Source: Desulfurococcaceae archaeon (lineage in GTDB: Archaea > Thermoproteota > Thermoprotei_A > Sulfolobales > Ignisphaeraceae). From it: DNA of 64,000 nt. The position numbers and the translations under genes are program-made. Below the pieces are notes generated by a model that saw only the letters and a list, made by a program, of their open reading frames with translations, was not told where the DNA came from and ran no database searches. The stretch is taken from positions 31,425-95,424 of the forward strand of contig JAJHRF010000002.1 of the NCBI GenBank assembly GCA_020832925.1, read 5' to 3'. Positions 52,095 to 60,902 of this stretch are shown in pieces. Within the stretch, counting starts at the first letter, position 1, and every line of letters starts with the position of its first letter.

Positions 52095-54308
52095 TCAACT
52101 ACATTCGATTTGTATCCACTTAGTGTTGAAGCAGTATTCACGCTCTATTTCTATGCTTTTACTAACCTTTATATCTCTAGACGAAGCCCCTATCCTTACC
52201 TCGTACAAACCTTTCTCAACAACCCATCTACCTTTTACATAACTTGCCAGGTACTTTATTGGGATATCTATAACTACTTCATCTTCTTCTCCAGGCTTAA
52301 GCGTCTTCGTCTTCTTAAAACCTTTGAGTTCTTGGTACGGTTTATCTATGGATCCTCTAGGAGGTTTAATGTATACCTGTACAACTTCTTTTCCTGGGTA
52401 CCCACCTACGTTCCTAATTTTCAACTTTATCTTTATCTTATCAACATCTTTCTCTACATACATATCGCTGAACTCGAATTTTGTGTAGCTCAACCCGTAA
52501 CCGAATTCATATGCAGGTTCAACACCGAATGTATCGTAGTACCTATAACCAACGTATATACCTTCTCTGTATACAAGTTCTTGCCTAGGTTCGTAGGGAA
52601 ACATCCTTGTAGCTGCGTCTTGCTCTAGATCTCTAGGCCATGTTAACGGCAGTTTACCACTTGGAGATACCTTCCCTAGAAGTATATCTGCTAAAGCTCT
52701 ACCACCTTCTTGTCCAGGTAACCATATGACTAGGATAGCGTCTACAAGATCTCTCCAGCTAACGATATCTATCGGGCTAGGGATGTTGAGGACTACGATA
52801 ACCTTCTTACCGTGTTTATGGAAAGTTTCCGAAACTCTTAACAGCAACCTGTACTCATCGTCTCTTAGGTAAAAATCTCCTTCAACTGGTTTCCTATCCC
52901 AACCTTCTCCAGAGATCCTAGAGATAGTTACTATAGCTACATCGTTTCTCTTAGCGATCTCCTCGAGGAACCCGTCGTCGAATGGGTCTTCAGGTAGATG
53001 TAGAGTTCTATAGTACTCGATAAGCATTTCAGATATATCGAAGAGTAACCACGTTAGGAAACCTTTGTTATCGGATTTAACAGCTGTATCTCTTAACCTC
53101 CTAAACATCTCTATACAATCACCAAGTTCGTACAGAGGTAGCATATACCTTCTGTACACTTTCTCCACATCTTCATCTACTTTAAAACCTCGTTCCCTCA
53201 GCCCCTCAGCTATCGAAACAGTATACCTTGCATGTACATATCCACTACCAAGCCCTCCTCTAACAGTGTAGTAGGACCCTCTCCCGAATAAAGCTACTCT
53301 TGAACTGCTCTTGATGGGTAAAGCACCGTCGTTTTTAAGGAGAACTATACCTTCTAAAGCTGCTTCATAAGCTATTCTAGCATGCTCATCTAGATCCGGT
53401 TTGTTAGACCATCTATAGCCTTGGTATTTCAAACTCTTTAAAATAATTGACAGAACCTTTCTATCCCTCTCCTCTATATCTTCTATCCTCAGCTCACCAC
53501 GTTTATAAGCATCGATAAGCTTCTTAACTATACCATCGTCACCAGGCATAATCAGGTCTACCCCTGCTTTAACCTGCTCAATAGGGTTATCCCCTGCGAA
53601 CCAATCCGTCATAACAAGGCCTTCGAATCCCCAATCCTCTCTCAAAACCTTCGTCAACAACCACAGGTTTTGAGTACAGTAGTAACTGTTTAACTTGTTG
53701 TACGCAGCCATGATAGCCCAAGGCTTGGATAACTCTATAGCTATCTCGAAAGCTCTTAGGTATATCTCTCTCAAAGCTCTCTCATCAACAACTATGTTCA
53801 CATACATCCTCCCAGCTTCCTGATCGTTTCCAACGAAATGCTTTAATGTGGCTCCAACACCAACGCTTTGAACACCTCTAACATAGGCAGCTACTATAAC
53901 TCCTGATAGAAGAGGGTCTTCTGAGAAATACTCGAAATTCCTTCCACCGAGAACAGTTCTATGGATATTAAGTGCAGGGGCTAAGAGTATATCTACTCCA
54001 TACTCTTTAGCTTCTTCACCAATAGCTTTACCAACTTTTTCAACAACTTCGAGATTCCATGTAGATGCTAACATGATCGCGTTAGGGAAATGAGTTGCGT
54101 AGAACTCCCCCTGTACACCGAATCTTAGAGGAGCTATCCTAACACCTGCAGGTCCATCAGCTAGAACTATAGCCGGTATACCGAGCCTAGAAATAGACCT
54201 AGTCTCGCCAGCTGCTCCAGGAACTGTTGTTGAAGACCCTGCTCCTACTAGGAGAGATATCTTCTCCTCGATAGTCATCTGCTTCAATATTTCCTCAACT
54301 TTAGACAT
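52095..54308 (-). CDS. Beta-glucosidase, glycoside hydrolase family 3
   Basis: 737 residues with the usual GH3 order: (alpha/beta) barrel (about 1-300), flexible (alpha/beta)-sandwich (about 320-580) and C-terminal fibronectin-III-like domain (about 640-715). The nucleophile is D235 in LVMTDWFAGD; LADGPAGVRI, GRNFEYFSEDP and KHFVGNDQE are the substrate-site motifs. No signal peptide, so it works on imported cello- or gluco-oligosaccharides. The start ATG 54308 is preceded by an A/T-rich region. The gene precedes a PfkB kinase. Confidence 0.93.
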   Translation of the reverse strand: MSKVEEILKQMTIEEKISLLVGAGSSTTVPGAAGETRSISRLGIPAIVLADGPAGVRIAPLRFGVQGEFYATHFPNAIMLASTWNLEVVEKVGKAIGEEAKEYGVDILLAPALNIHRTVLGGRNFEYFSEDPLLSGVIVAAYVRGVQSVGVGATLKHFVGNDQEAGRMYVNIVVDERALREIYLRAFEIAIELSKPWAIMAAYNKLNSYYCTQNLWLLTKVLREDWGFEGLVMTDWFAGDNPIEQVKAGVDLIMPGDDGIVKKLIDAYKRGELRIEDIEERDRKVLSIILKSLKYQGYRWSNKPDLDEHARIAYEAALEGIVLLKNDGALPIKSSSRVALFGRGSYYTVRGGLGSGYVHARYTVSIAEGLRERGFKVDEDVEKVYRRYMLPLYELGDCIEMFRRLRDTAVKSDNKGFLTWLLFDISEMLIEYYRTLHLPEDPFDDGFLEEIAKRNDVAIVTISRISGEGWDRKPVEGDFYLRDDEYRLLLRVSETFHKHGKKVIVVLNIPSPIDIVSWRDLVDAILVIWLPGQEGGRALADILLGKVSPSGKLPLTWPRDLEQDAATRMFPYEPRQELVYREGIYVGYRYYDTFGVEPAYEFGYGLSYTKFEFSDMYVEKDVDKIKIKLKIRNVGGYPGKEVVQVYIKPPRGSIDKPYQELKGFKKTKTLKPGEEDEVVIDIPIKYLASYVKGRWVVEKGLYEVRIGASSRDIKVSKSIEIEREYCFNTKWIQIECS

Positions 54309-54402
54309 AGAACTCCCAGTAATCAGATCAAGACCCTGGTATTTAAGAGTTCCAGAGTAATAAGTATGAAGATGATGCTCATGTAGAACTACGTAGATAT
54401 AG

Positions 54403-55080
54403 TTATAGAGTTGGGTTCTTTTTAACCGAGCTAAGCGTAGCTACTTCGCCGTTAACAACTTCTATAACATTCTTAGAAATATCTTCGAGATCTCTATACA
54501 TGTAGTGTGTAGCTATCACAACTATCCCTCCATCTCTAACGATTCTCTGGATATCCTCTATGAGAAGCTTAACCTTTGTATTGTCTAGGAATGTGAAAGG
54601 TTCGTCGAGAGCTAGTATCTTTGGTTTCAAGATTAAAGCCCTAACAATGGTCATAGCCTTAGCCTGACCTGCGCTAAGCTTATTAACAGGTTTATCTAGG
54701 ACTTCTCTTAACCCGTACCTCGAAATATACTCCAGAACCTCGTCTCCTCTCTTCTCCCCTCTAAGCCTTAGCCCGAGCTCTACATTATATCTAACCGATC
54801 CTCTAAGAAGAACAGGTTTATCGTGAACATATACAATACTTTTTCTAATCAAGGACTTTTCATCATCACCTAAAACCCAGAAATCTCTACCGTTGACAAG
54901 AACACTACCTTTCGAAGGCTTAATTATTAAAGATAATATCTTCAGCAGAGTTGTTTTACCAGAACCATTAGGACCTACTACTACATATAACCCAGGTTCC
55001 CTGAGGACTAGGTTAACATCTTTCAGAACGTATGTATAGCTATCGTAGCTATACCAAATATTCTTCAACTCGATCTCCAT
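54403..55080 (-). CDS. Tungstate ABC transporter ATP-binding protein (TupC type)
   Basis: 225 residues. Walker A GPNGSGKTT, signature LSAGQAKAM, Walker B ILALDEPFTFLD and switch His in IATHYMYRD are intact. No C-terminal molybdate-binding (TOBE) domain, which fits TupC better than ModC. It overlaps the permease gene by 16 bases. Tungsten is needed for the oxidoreductases of hyperthermophiles. Confidence 0.85.
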   Translation of the reverse strand: MEIELKNIWYSYDSYTYVLKDVNLVLREPGLYVVVGPNGSGKTTLLKILSLIIKPSKGSVLVNGRDFWVLGDDEKSLIRKSIVYVHDKPVLLRGSVRYNVELGLRLRGEKRGDEVLEYISRYGLREVLDKPVNKLSAGQAKAMTIVRALILKPKILALDEPFTFLDNTKVKLLIEDIQRIVRDGGIVVIATHYMYRDLEDISKNVIEVVNGEVATLSSVKKNPTL

Positions 55081-55715
55081 AGAACATACTCACCTAGAAC
55101 CTTCAACACAGCAGCTATAGTAGCTGTAATAGCTATGAGTACCCCACCGAGCTGAATAGCTTGCTCGTAATTACCTAGGGATGTTTGTAAAGCTATAGCT
55201 GTTGTCAATACGTTCGTATATCCCTCTATACCCCCACCAACTACTAGAGCTACACCTAGCTCACCTATAGCTCTAGAGAAAGCTAGTAGATAAGAAGATA
55301 TCATGATTGGTACAAGCTCTCTTATAAGTATCTTTACAACATGTTTTTCTGAACCTCCTAGAGATAGAACAAGTTCTCTTACATAGTTCTTCAACTCGTA
55401 TACATATCTAAACATATGGGTTACAGCTATAGGTAGTGCAACTAAGAACTCCCCTATTATTATTGCGTAAGGTGTGTAGAGAATACCTAGAACACCTAGA
55501 GGACCTCTAGGATAGAACAATATGTATAGAACAACGCCTATAACTATCGTTGGGAAACCTACGAAAATCTCGAAAATGCTCAACACCATCTCAGCTCTTC
55601 TCCTAGATAAACTAGATAAAGCTATAGATATAGCTAAAGCTAACGAGAAAGCTATTAAAGATGCTATCGACGATATGTATAGACTTCTCAACGTTACAGA
55701 TGTTATAGACTCCAT
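55065..55715 (-). CDS. Tungstate ABC transporter permease (TupB type)
   Basis: 216 residues with five membrane helices. The coupling motif appears as LVLSLGGSEKHVVKILIRELVPIMISS; early helices carry VGFPTIVIGVVLY and RGPLGVLGI, typical of TupB/ModB. It begins only 8 bases after the right end of the IS607 element, so its natural operon promoter was upstream of the insertion; expression now depends on transcription through or from the element (inference). Confidence 0.85.
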   Translation of the reverse strand: MESITSVTLRSLYISSIASLIAFSLALAISIALSSLSRRRAEMVLSIFEIFVGFPTIVIGVVLYILFYPRGPLGVLGILYTPYAIIIGEFLVALPIAVTHMFRYVYELKNYVRELVLSLGGSEKHVVKILIRELVPIMISSYLLAFSRAIGELGVALVVGGGIEGYTNVLTTAIALQTSLGNYEQAIQLGGVLIAITATIAAVLKVLGEYVLWRSS

Positions 55716-55732
55716 AGACAGCCCGTTTGTCT

Positions 55733-56989
55733 CTAGATGTTCATTCTCATTAATTTATGTTTATTCGTCGCATCTAGAGACTTTCTCCTCATCCACTCCT
55801 TCATTGGTAGCACTGCTACCTCTAGAGTGGGTTCACTGGGCATTGGGGCTAACGGCACGAGCCCCTTGAGAGTTAGATATTTTCTCTCAAGATTCAACAC
55901 GGCTACTACATCTCTACCAGCTTTAAAACCACATCTAGGGCATTTGAGCTGCCTCGGAGCATCGCCCCTCATCAGCTTAGAGCCACAGAACAGACATTTA
56001 GATGAAGTATTTCTCGGATCTACCTTAACCACAGGGACTCCTCTCTCTAAACACTTCTCCTCAATAGCCTTAATCATGCCTCTAAAGCCTGCTTGGTATA
56101 TTCTATGTCTTAACATCGAATCTTTAACATTTTCAATCATGTTCTTAGGACAGTGTTTAGGAAGCTTCTCCAACACGACTATAGCATTGAGGTTCTTAGC
56201 AATATTGGCGATAATGTTCGCAATCTTCAACCTAATATCCTTCTTCCTCCTACGCTCCCTGCCATGAACAGCTCTACCAACATACCCATTGCCCTTAACA
56301 CTCTGCACAGCCTCTCTATATTTAGCGTAGCCAACGGTGATCCTCTTAATCCCAGTCTCGAGAATATACACTTTATTGAGAAGTTTAACAGTCACGTTGT
56401 TCTCATTAACATCAATTGATATGACATGTTTAACATTATTCTCATCAACATTGACAGATTTAACAAACACAAAGTATACTAGTAGCCTCTTATACCTATG
56501 GTCGAGCTTTATCTTCAGTTGTGTTCTCAATATCCATCCACTATTAATATATCTCCAGTACAGCTTGTGGGGGATCAGCTCTACTGGTATCCAGCCCTTG
56601 TGGGTGTAGATGAGGATTGTTGTATACCCTACACGCCTCCACAAGTGGTCGTCTAGCCATATGCTAACTCTATTAATCACAGGCTTCTCAGACTTTGCCA
56701 AACCCTTCTTCCTGAGCTTGTTGAAGCTCTTAATCCTAGTAGAAGCGTCTTGGCAAGCAGTATGGATATAGTGGCTAGGTAGTTGTGGTTATCTTTTGCG
56801 CAACTCACGATACTTATCCCTCTTCAGCCTGGTGAACGAGTCGATGCTGTTTCTAAACCCATAATCTACAAGTTCAACGAGGATCTGCCTATAGAGATCT
56901 TCAAGCTCTCTAAATACTTCAAACTTCTTCTCAGTAAGCTCAACACTCAGCACAACAACTGTCTTAACAACTTCAATCACTCTTATCAA
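55733..56989 (-). pseudogene. tnpB: TnpB (IS607 OrfB) with internal stop codon
   Basis: One continuous frame of 419 codons, broken only by TAA at 56789-56791. Before the stop are 66 residues (MIRVIEVVKTVVV, FRNSIDSFTRLKRDKYRELRKR); after it the same frame continues with PQLPSHYIHTACQDASTRIKSF, so a Tyr codon (TAT/TAC) probably became TAA. The rest is intact: RuvC-like Asp in VISIDVNENN, Glu in VVLEKLP, Asp in KAGRDVVAVLNL, and zinc-ribbon pairs CLFCG and CPRCG. TnpB is an RNA-guided nuclease. A shorter form from the internal TTG at 56701 would lack the N-terminal domain. Confidence 0.85.
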
Positions 56990-57642
56990 CCTCTTCTAGT
57001 ATCTTCTTGAATCCTTCTACAAGCCTCTTCTTCTTATGGCTTCTCAACCCGTAGAGCTTCCCAGCGAAGGAAGTCACGATCTCTATCAAGTCCTCTACAA
57101 GCTCCTGGTAAGCGTCTTTGGGTTTTTCTCCAAATACAACCTCTACTCTAATACCATACTGTTTGAAGAAGTATTCTAAATACTCGAAGCCGAATCTAGT
57201 CAATCTATCTCTATACGTTACTACAACTACGTCTACCTGTCTATTGATAACATAGTTAAAGAGCTTTAGCAAGCCTCTCCTATCGGTCTTCAACCCGCTC
57301 GCAACATCGCTCAGCACATCGACAACTTTGTAACCCTTAGAGGAGCAGTACTGCGTCAAGTACTCTATCTGCCTCTCCAGGTCGTTCTTTTGATCAGCTG
57401 AGCTTACGCGGGCATTACACGATCGCTCTAATCTCTTTGCTAATAGGCAGACCTTTAGCAATTCTTCTAACCTCGCTCTCGGGAACTCTATACTTGCCAC
57501 CGGCAGTTCTAATAGCTCTGATCCTTCCTTCTCTAACCCACCTGGATAGGGTGGAGTAGCTGATGCCAAGCCTCTCACAAACCTCCTTAGGTCTCAACAA
57601 CTTCTCTGAAAACTCTGAAATAACTGACACGAGTAAAAACAA
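56973..57642 (-). pseudogene. tnpA: IS607 serine recombinase (TnpA) with frameshift
   Basis: The N-terminal MerR-like helix-turn-helix (RPKEVCERLGISYSTLSRWV, GGKYRVPESEVRRIA) is in one frame and stops at TAA right after KEIRAIV. The recombinase domain continues in the next frame: N-A-R-V-S-S-A-D-Q-K-N-D-L, RLTRFGFEYLEYFF, then SFAGKLYGLR. The expected junction is IVYARVSS; the sequence GTGTAATGCCCGC becomes GTG-TAT-GCC-CGC if one A is removed near 57418. The catalytic Ser is present in the ARVSS motif. It normally mobilises the element by serine recombination at GG targets. Confidence 0.85.
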
Positions 57643-57697
57643 ACAAAACCAAAACTTATAAATCTAACCCCCAGGTCATCAACTACGAAACAGCCCC

Positions 57698-58612
57698 CTA
57701 CGGTTCTATCCTAGCTAGGTTTTCCCAAGCTTTAAACACAACCTCTTTACTATCTTCAACAGGGTTCAGTAAACCTCTGTACCTCACCCTTATCAATTCT
57801 TGACCACGGGTAAGCAGGTAATCCTTAAGCTTGTAAGCGATGTACCAAGTTAAAGGGTTATCACATGGTTTCGATCTTGATAAATATACTGAGTATACGT
57901 TGATCAGGTATACAGGGTCTTTAAAGAGTATAACTAGATTCGATAGCTTACCCTGTTTCTCTAGGTATAGATAGGTAGCTTCATCACTTAAAGTATAGGC
58001 GTTGAGGTTATCAGCTATGAATAGCGTCTGAACCATCCCCTGACCACTCCTCAAATACCAAGACCTTCCCTCAGGACTATAACCACTTAAATTCCATAAC
58101 AAAAGCTCTCTCACATGTGTCCCAGAGAAATCTCCTCTACTAACAAACTTCGCTAGCCCTTTCTCCCCGGCAAGGTATATCCTCTTGAAGGCGTCTACAG
58201 CGTTTAGAGCTTTACTAACATTTGCAGGATCATTCCCAGGTCCGAGAACTACAAACTCGTTATAAGCAAATATAGTCAATCTCTCTACCTCTCCACTCAT
58301 AAGATATTTAAGCTCGAGAGAGGGTGCATGAACAAAAGCAATACATGTAGAACCATCAGCTAGAAGTTTCAAAGCTTCTCCAGAACCTTTAACTAGAACC
58401 TCGAATTTCATATTTAAACCAGTAGAATTAATGAAATCGTTTAAAAGATCGTTTAACACCCCTAGTTGGTAAAGAGAAGTAGTTGTAGAAACCCTAATAT
58501 ATATACTACCTAGATCCCTAGTGTAGCGACCATAATTATAACCTAGGTAGAAACCTCCTAACAAAGCTAGAACTGTTACAACGAACATCGTAAGTACATA
58601 CTTTGTATCCAT
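57698..58612 (-). CDS. Tungstate ABC transporter solute-binding protein (TupA type)
   Basis: About 304 residues. The N-terminal membrane anchor/signal is MDTKYVLTMFVVTVLALLGG. TupA features follow: STTTSLYQLGVLNDLL, LVKGSGEALKLLADG, AFVHAPSLE, NEFVVLGPGNDPA, FVSRGDFSGTHVRE. I chose ATG 58612 because GGTGAT lies just upstream; an ATG at 58645 would add 11 residues before the anchor. It binds tungstate (or molybdate) outside the cell. Its stop abuts the IS607 left end, so the insertion did not alter the protein. Confidence 0.88.
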   Translation of the reverse strand: MDTKYVLTMFVVTVLALLGGFYLGYNYGRYTRDLGSIYIRVSTTTSLYQLGVLNDLLNDFINSTGLNMKFEVLVKGSGEALKLLADGSTCIAFVHAPSLELKYLMSGEVERLTIFAYNEFVVLGPGNDPANVSKALNAVDAFKRIYLAGEKGLAKFVSRGDFSGTHVRELLLWNLSGYSPEGRSWYLRSGQGMVQTLFIADNLNAYTLSDEATYLYLEKQGKLSNLVILFKDPVYLINVYSVYLSRSKPCDNPLTWYIAYKLKDYLLTRGQELIRVRYRGLLNPVEDSKEVVFKAWENLARIEP

Positions 58613-58710
58613 ATAAATCACCTGGTGTAGATCAAACCGTTTCACTATATCATGATGCTTTTCTTACCCATGATCAGTTTTTAAGTTAATCTAAATTTCT
58701 GGGGTACTAG

Positions 58711-59001
58711 ATGAGTAAACCTCGGAAAGTATATCGTCAAGGAGATCTCCTGCTTATAGAAGAAGAGGATGTAGATCTTAGGTACGCTGTGAAGGAAGGT
58801 GATGTTCTAGAGATTGTTTCTGAGAATGGGAATACCCATAGATTGAAAAGCTCTGTCTACACTATCTACGGTCGTCGATACATCGTTGTTGAGAAACCCT
58901 CGGTTTTATCGCATCTACAGCATCCCGAGCTCATTATAGAGCCTGGTATTTATAGAGTTGAGTTTGTTAAAGATTATGCTCTGGGTAGGTCTATCGATTA
59001 G
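58711..59001 (+). CDS. Small QGD/HPEL-type beta protein, function unknown
   Basis: 96 residues. The pattern RQGDLLLIEEEDV (9-21), a central YTIYGRRYIVVEKPSVLSH (50-68), HPELIIEPGIYRVEFVKDY (71-89) matches a widespread small all-beta protein that usually reads QGD(V/L)LL...H.EH..L.L.PG.Y.V..., whose function is unknown to me. A TATA element (GTTTTTAAG, 58677-58685) lies about 30 bases before the ATG, so it is near-leaderless. A larger partner gene follows after 22 bases. Confidence 0.65.
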   Translation: MSKPRKVYRQGDLLLIEEEDVDLRYAVKEGDVLEIVSENGNTHRLKSSVYTIYGRRYIVVEKPSVLSHLQHPELIIEPGIYRVEFVKDYALGRSID

Positions 59002-59023
59002 AGTAGCTGTACCGTGTTGAGAT

Positions 59024-59962
59024 ATGTTTTGCCATATAGGTTTAGGTAGAGCTTATAGAAGATCATATGAATTTTTTCTATCTGACGTGATTACTAGTAG
59101 CGGTGCTAAGAAGAGGTTTCGGGATATATTTAGAGTTGAAGGATTTCTAGGGTATCCTCTAAGAGTTCTTGTTGAGAAGTTCAAGGATAGCTCTATCTAT
59201 GTTTATAGGTATAGCTGTAGAGAGTACTACGTATTTCCAGAGAAGTTCTACTCTTTGTTTATCTCTGTATACAATCTTATATACGCTTTGAATAAGTATT
59301 ATAGAGGAGATGTTGAGAAGATCTTCAACTATATCGATAGAGTTGTAGAGATGTGTAGAGATGTAGATCAATGCATAGAGATTTTGTCGAAAGAGTTATC
59401 GTATATCGAAGATCTCTACGTTAAAAGAGTTGTTAAAGGTAGGAAAGCTTTAACCACAAGGTTTAAGAGAAGTACGGAGAGGTGTAGAGATGTTGTTGAG
59501 AAATTCTTTCCAGATCTACTTAACCCCTATATACGTAGATATGAAAATTTTGATGAACTTGAGGAATTCCTTAAGAAATTCTTTAGCGATAGAGTTGCTA
59601 GAAGTTATAGAAGATTTGCAGAGCTCCGCAGCCCTATACTTATAACTAGAGACGGAATCATACTGCTGGTCAAGAATAGTCAACCTCTAGACAATTTCTC
59701 TATATACATCGACGACTGTTCTACAACGAGAAGCTATGCAATTACGAAAATCGTCGGTGTAGAAACTCTTAATGGCTACGTATATAGAGTTAAATGGATT
59801 GCTTTACTCGGAATAGACTTCTACACTAAACAGCTATTCCTACACTACATCCCACCAACACTTATCCTACGTAAAGCAGAGCTATGCAGATTATGGGTTC
59901 TAGGGCTTGTAGATGATTTCGGTAGACCTCTATACGAAGATATAACCTTGATAGAGGTCTAG
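59024..59962 (+). CDS. Unknown protein, partner of the small QGD/HPEL protein
   Basis: 312 residues, unrecognised. It is rich in Tyr, Arg and Phe, with Cys-containing stretches (RYSCREYYVF, MCRDVDQC, STERCRDVV). A helical middle (about 85-190) is flanked by probable beta regions; the end (CRLWVLGLVDDFGRPLYEDITLIEV) looks like a folded domain and not a tail. No membrane segments. Cotranscribed with the gene at 58711. Crenarchaeal codon usage like its neighbours, so recent transfer is not evident. Confidence 0.6.
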   Translation: MFCHIGLGRAYRRSYEFFLSDVITSSGAKKRFRDIFRVEGFLGYPLRVLVEKFKDSSIYVYRYSCREYYVFPEKFYSLFISVYNLIYALNKYYRGDVEKIFNYIDRVVEMCRDVDQCIEILSKELSYIEDLYVKRVVKGRKALTTRFKRSTERCRDVVEKFFPDLLNPYIRRYENFDELEEFLKKFFSDRVARSYRRFAELRSPILITRDGIILLVKNSQPLDNFSIYIDDCSTTRSYAITKIVGVETLNGYVYRVKWIALLGIDFYTKQLFLHYIPPTLILRKAELCRLWVLGLVDDFGRPLYEDITLIEV

Positions 59963-60246
59963 CTCTACCTCAACTAGGTTCTCACGGTATATAAACCTTC
60001 TACACATTCTATTGTCTAACAACCACAGTATATACTAAGAATATAGTTAACAAGCTTTAGAATATTCAATTCAAAACAGTCAAACTCTCCAACAGATCTT
60101 CCAAGATAAACAAACCGTTTTGTATTTCTAAAAATCTCTACATTGTTGAAAAACTCCGGTATTTAACTACGTAAACGAATCCCAGTTTCATACAAATTCT
60201 TTAACTACGTTAGAGATAGCTGTATCACCGCAATCTGGTGCTATAA

Positions 60247-60612
60247 ATGAAAATAAGGTCGATGTATATTTCGTGGATTCTGTGTTTCATTGCTTACCTA
60301 TTACCGTGGGCTAGAAGTTTTACGGGTATACTCCTCGGATTCAACTTAACCCCTTTCACAACCCCCTATATCGCTGGCCTAGTTATAGGGTTCCCACAGC
60401 TAGTAACAAAAGCTAAGAAAATTCTACCGATATTAGCCTGCATACTCATGGTATGGGGAGTATTTAACGTAGTTTTCTACTGGTATAATCTCGCTCTACA
60501 CTACATAGCTATAGGTGGTGGTGTAGCTGAGATACTCATCGGTACATGGATAGCTTTAGCTACAGCATTTCTATACCTTGTAGTGACCATCTATAGATAC
60601 CAATCGAGATAA
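60247..60612 (+). CDS. Small integral membrane protein
   Basis: 121 residues with four likely membrane helices (about 8-20, 36-50, 60-80 and 92-115) and short loops. No recognised family. It stands alone, between the QGD/HPEL pair and an ABC transporter operon, with about 285 empty bases on each side. Confidence 0.55.
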   Translation: MKIRSMYISWILCFIAYLLPWARSFTGILLGFNLTPFTTPYIAGLVIGFPQLVTKAKKILPILACILMVWGVFNVVFYWYNLALHYIAIGGGVAEILIGTWIALATAFLYLVVTIYRYQSR

Positions 60613-60902
60613 CCAATAAATAACGTTTCCTAATTAGATGTTTTTGTTTATTTTATGCGTTTTTACCTACATGACATGGTAATGGCAATCTCTATACTGA
60701 TGAATATACTTTTCAGTGTATTAATAAACCTGTATTTCTTGATTATAGAAGCTTAAGCTCTATATAGATTAATTAAAATTTTAATTAGAACTAAGATAGA
60801 TATTGTTGTATTAGGGAATATAAGTTTTTAAAGCTGTGCTATACCAGAGCTTGTGAATCTCTCTGTATACTGTGTATAGCTTAGGTAAGTAGGTGATATG
60901 CT
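60613..60902. other. Intergenic promoter region of the Opp/Dpp operon
   Basis: AT-rich, no gene. The TATA box AGTTTTTAAAG (60823-60833) predicts transcription from about 60853, giving a leader of about 50 bases that carries a GTAGGTGAT ribosome site before ATG 60903. Confidence 0.5.

Larger units (their letters stand above)
55723..57696 (-). mobile_element. IS607-family insertion sequence, both genes broken
   Basis: About 1.97 kb. It holds, on the minus strand, a serine-recombinase tnpA (frameshifted) and tnpB (one internal stop). Both ends lie at GG dinucleotides: the left end is GGGCTGTTTCGTAG after the tupA stop, the right end CATCTAGAGACAAACGG before GCTGTCT. The element separates the solute-binding protein gene from the permease gene of one transporter. 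Its ends match those of the 255-base derivative at 5316-5570. A TATA box (GATTTATAAG, 57655-57664) fits a leaderless tnpA start at GTG 57630. Confidence 0.88.

Noticed and set aside
55737-56267. 176-codon plus-strand ORF across tnpB
   Set aside because: Antisense to TnpB zinc ribbon and RuvC motifs; no independent evidence of coding.
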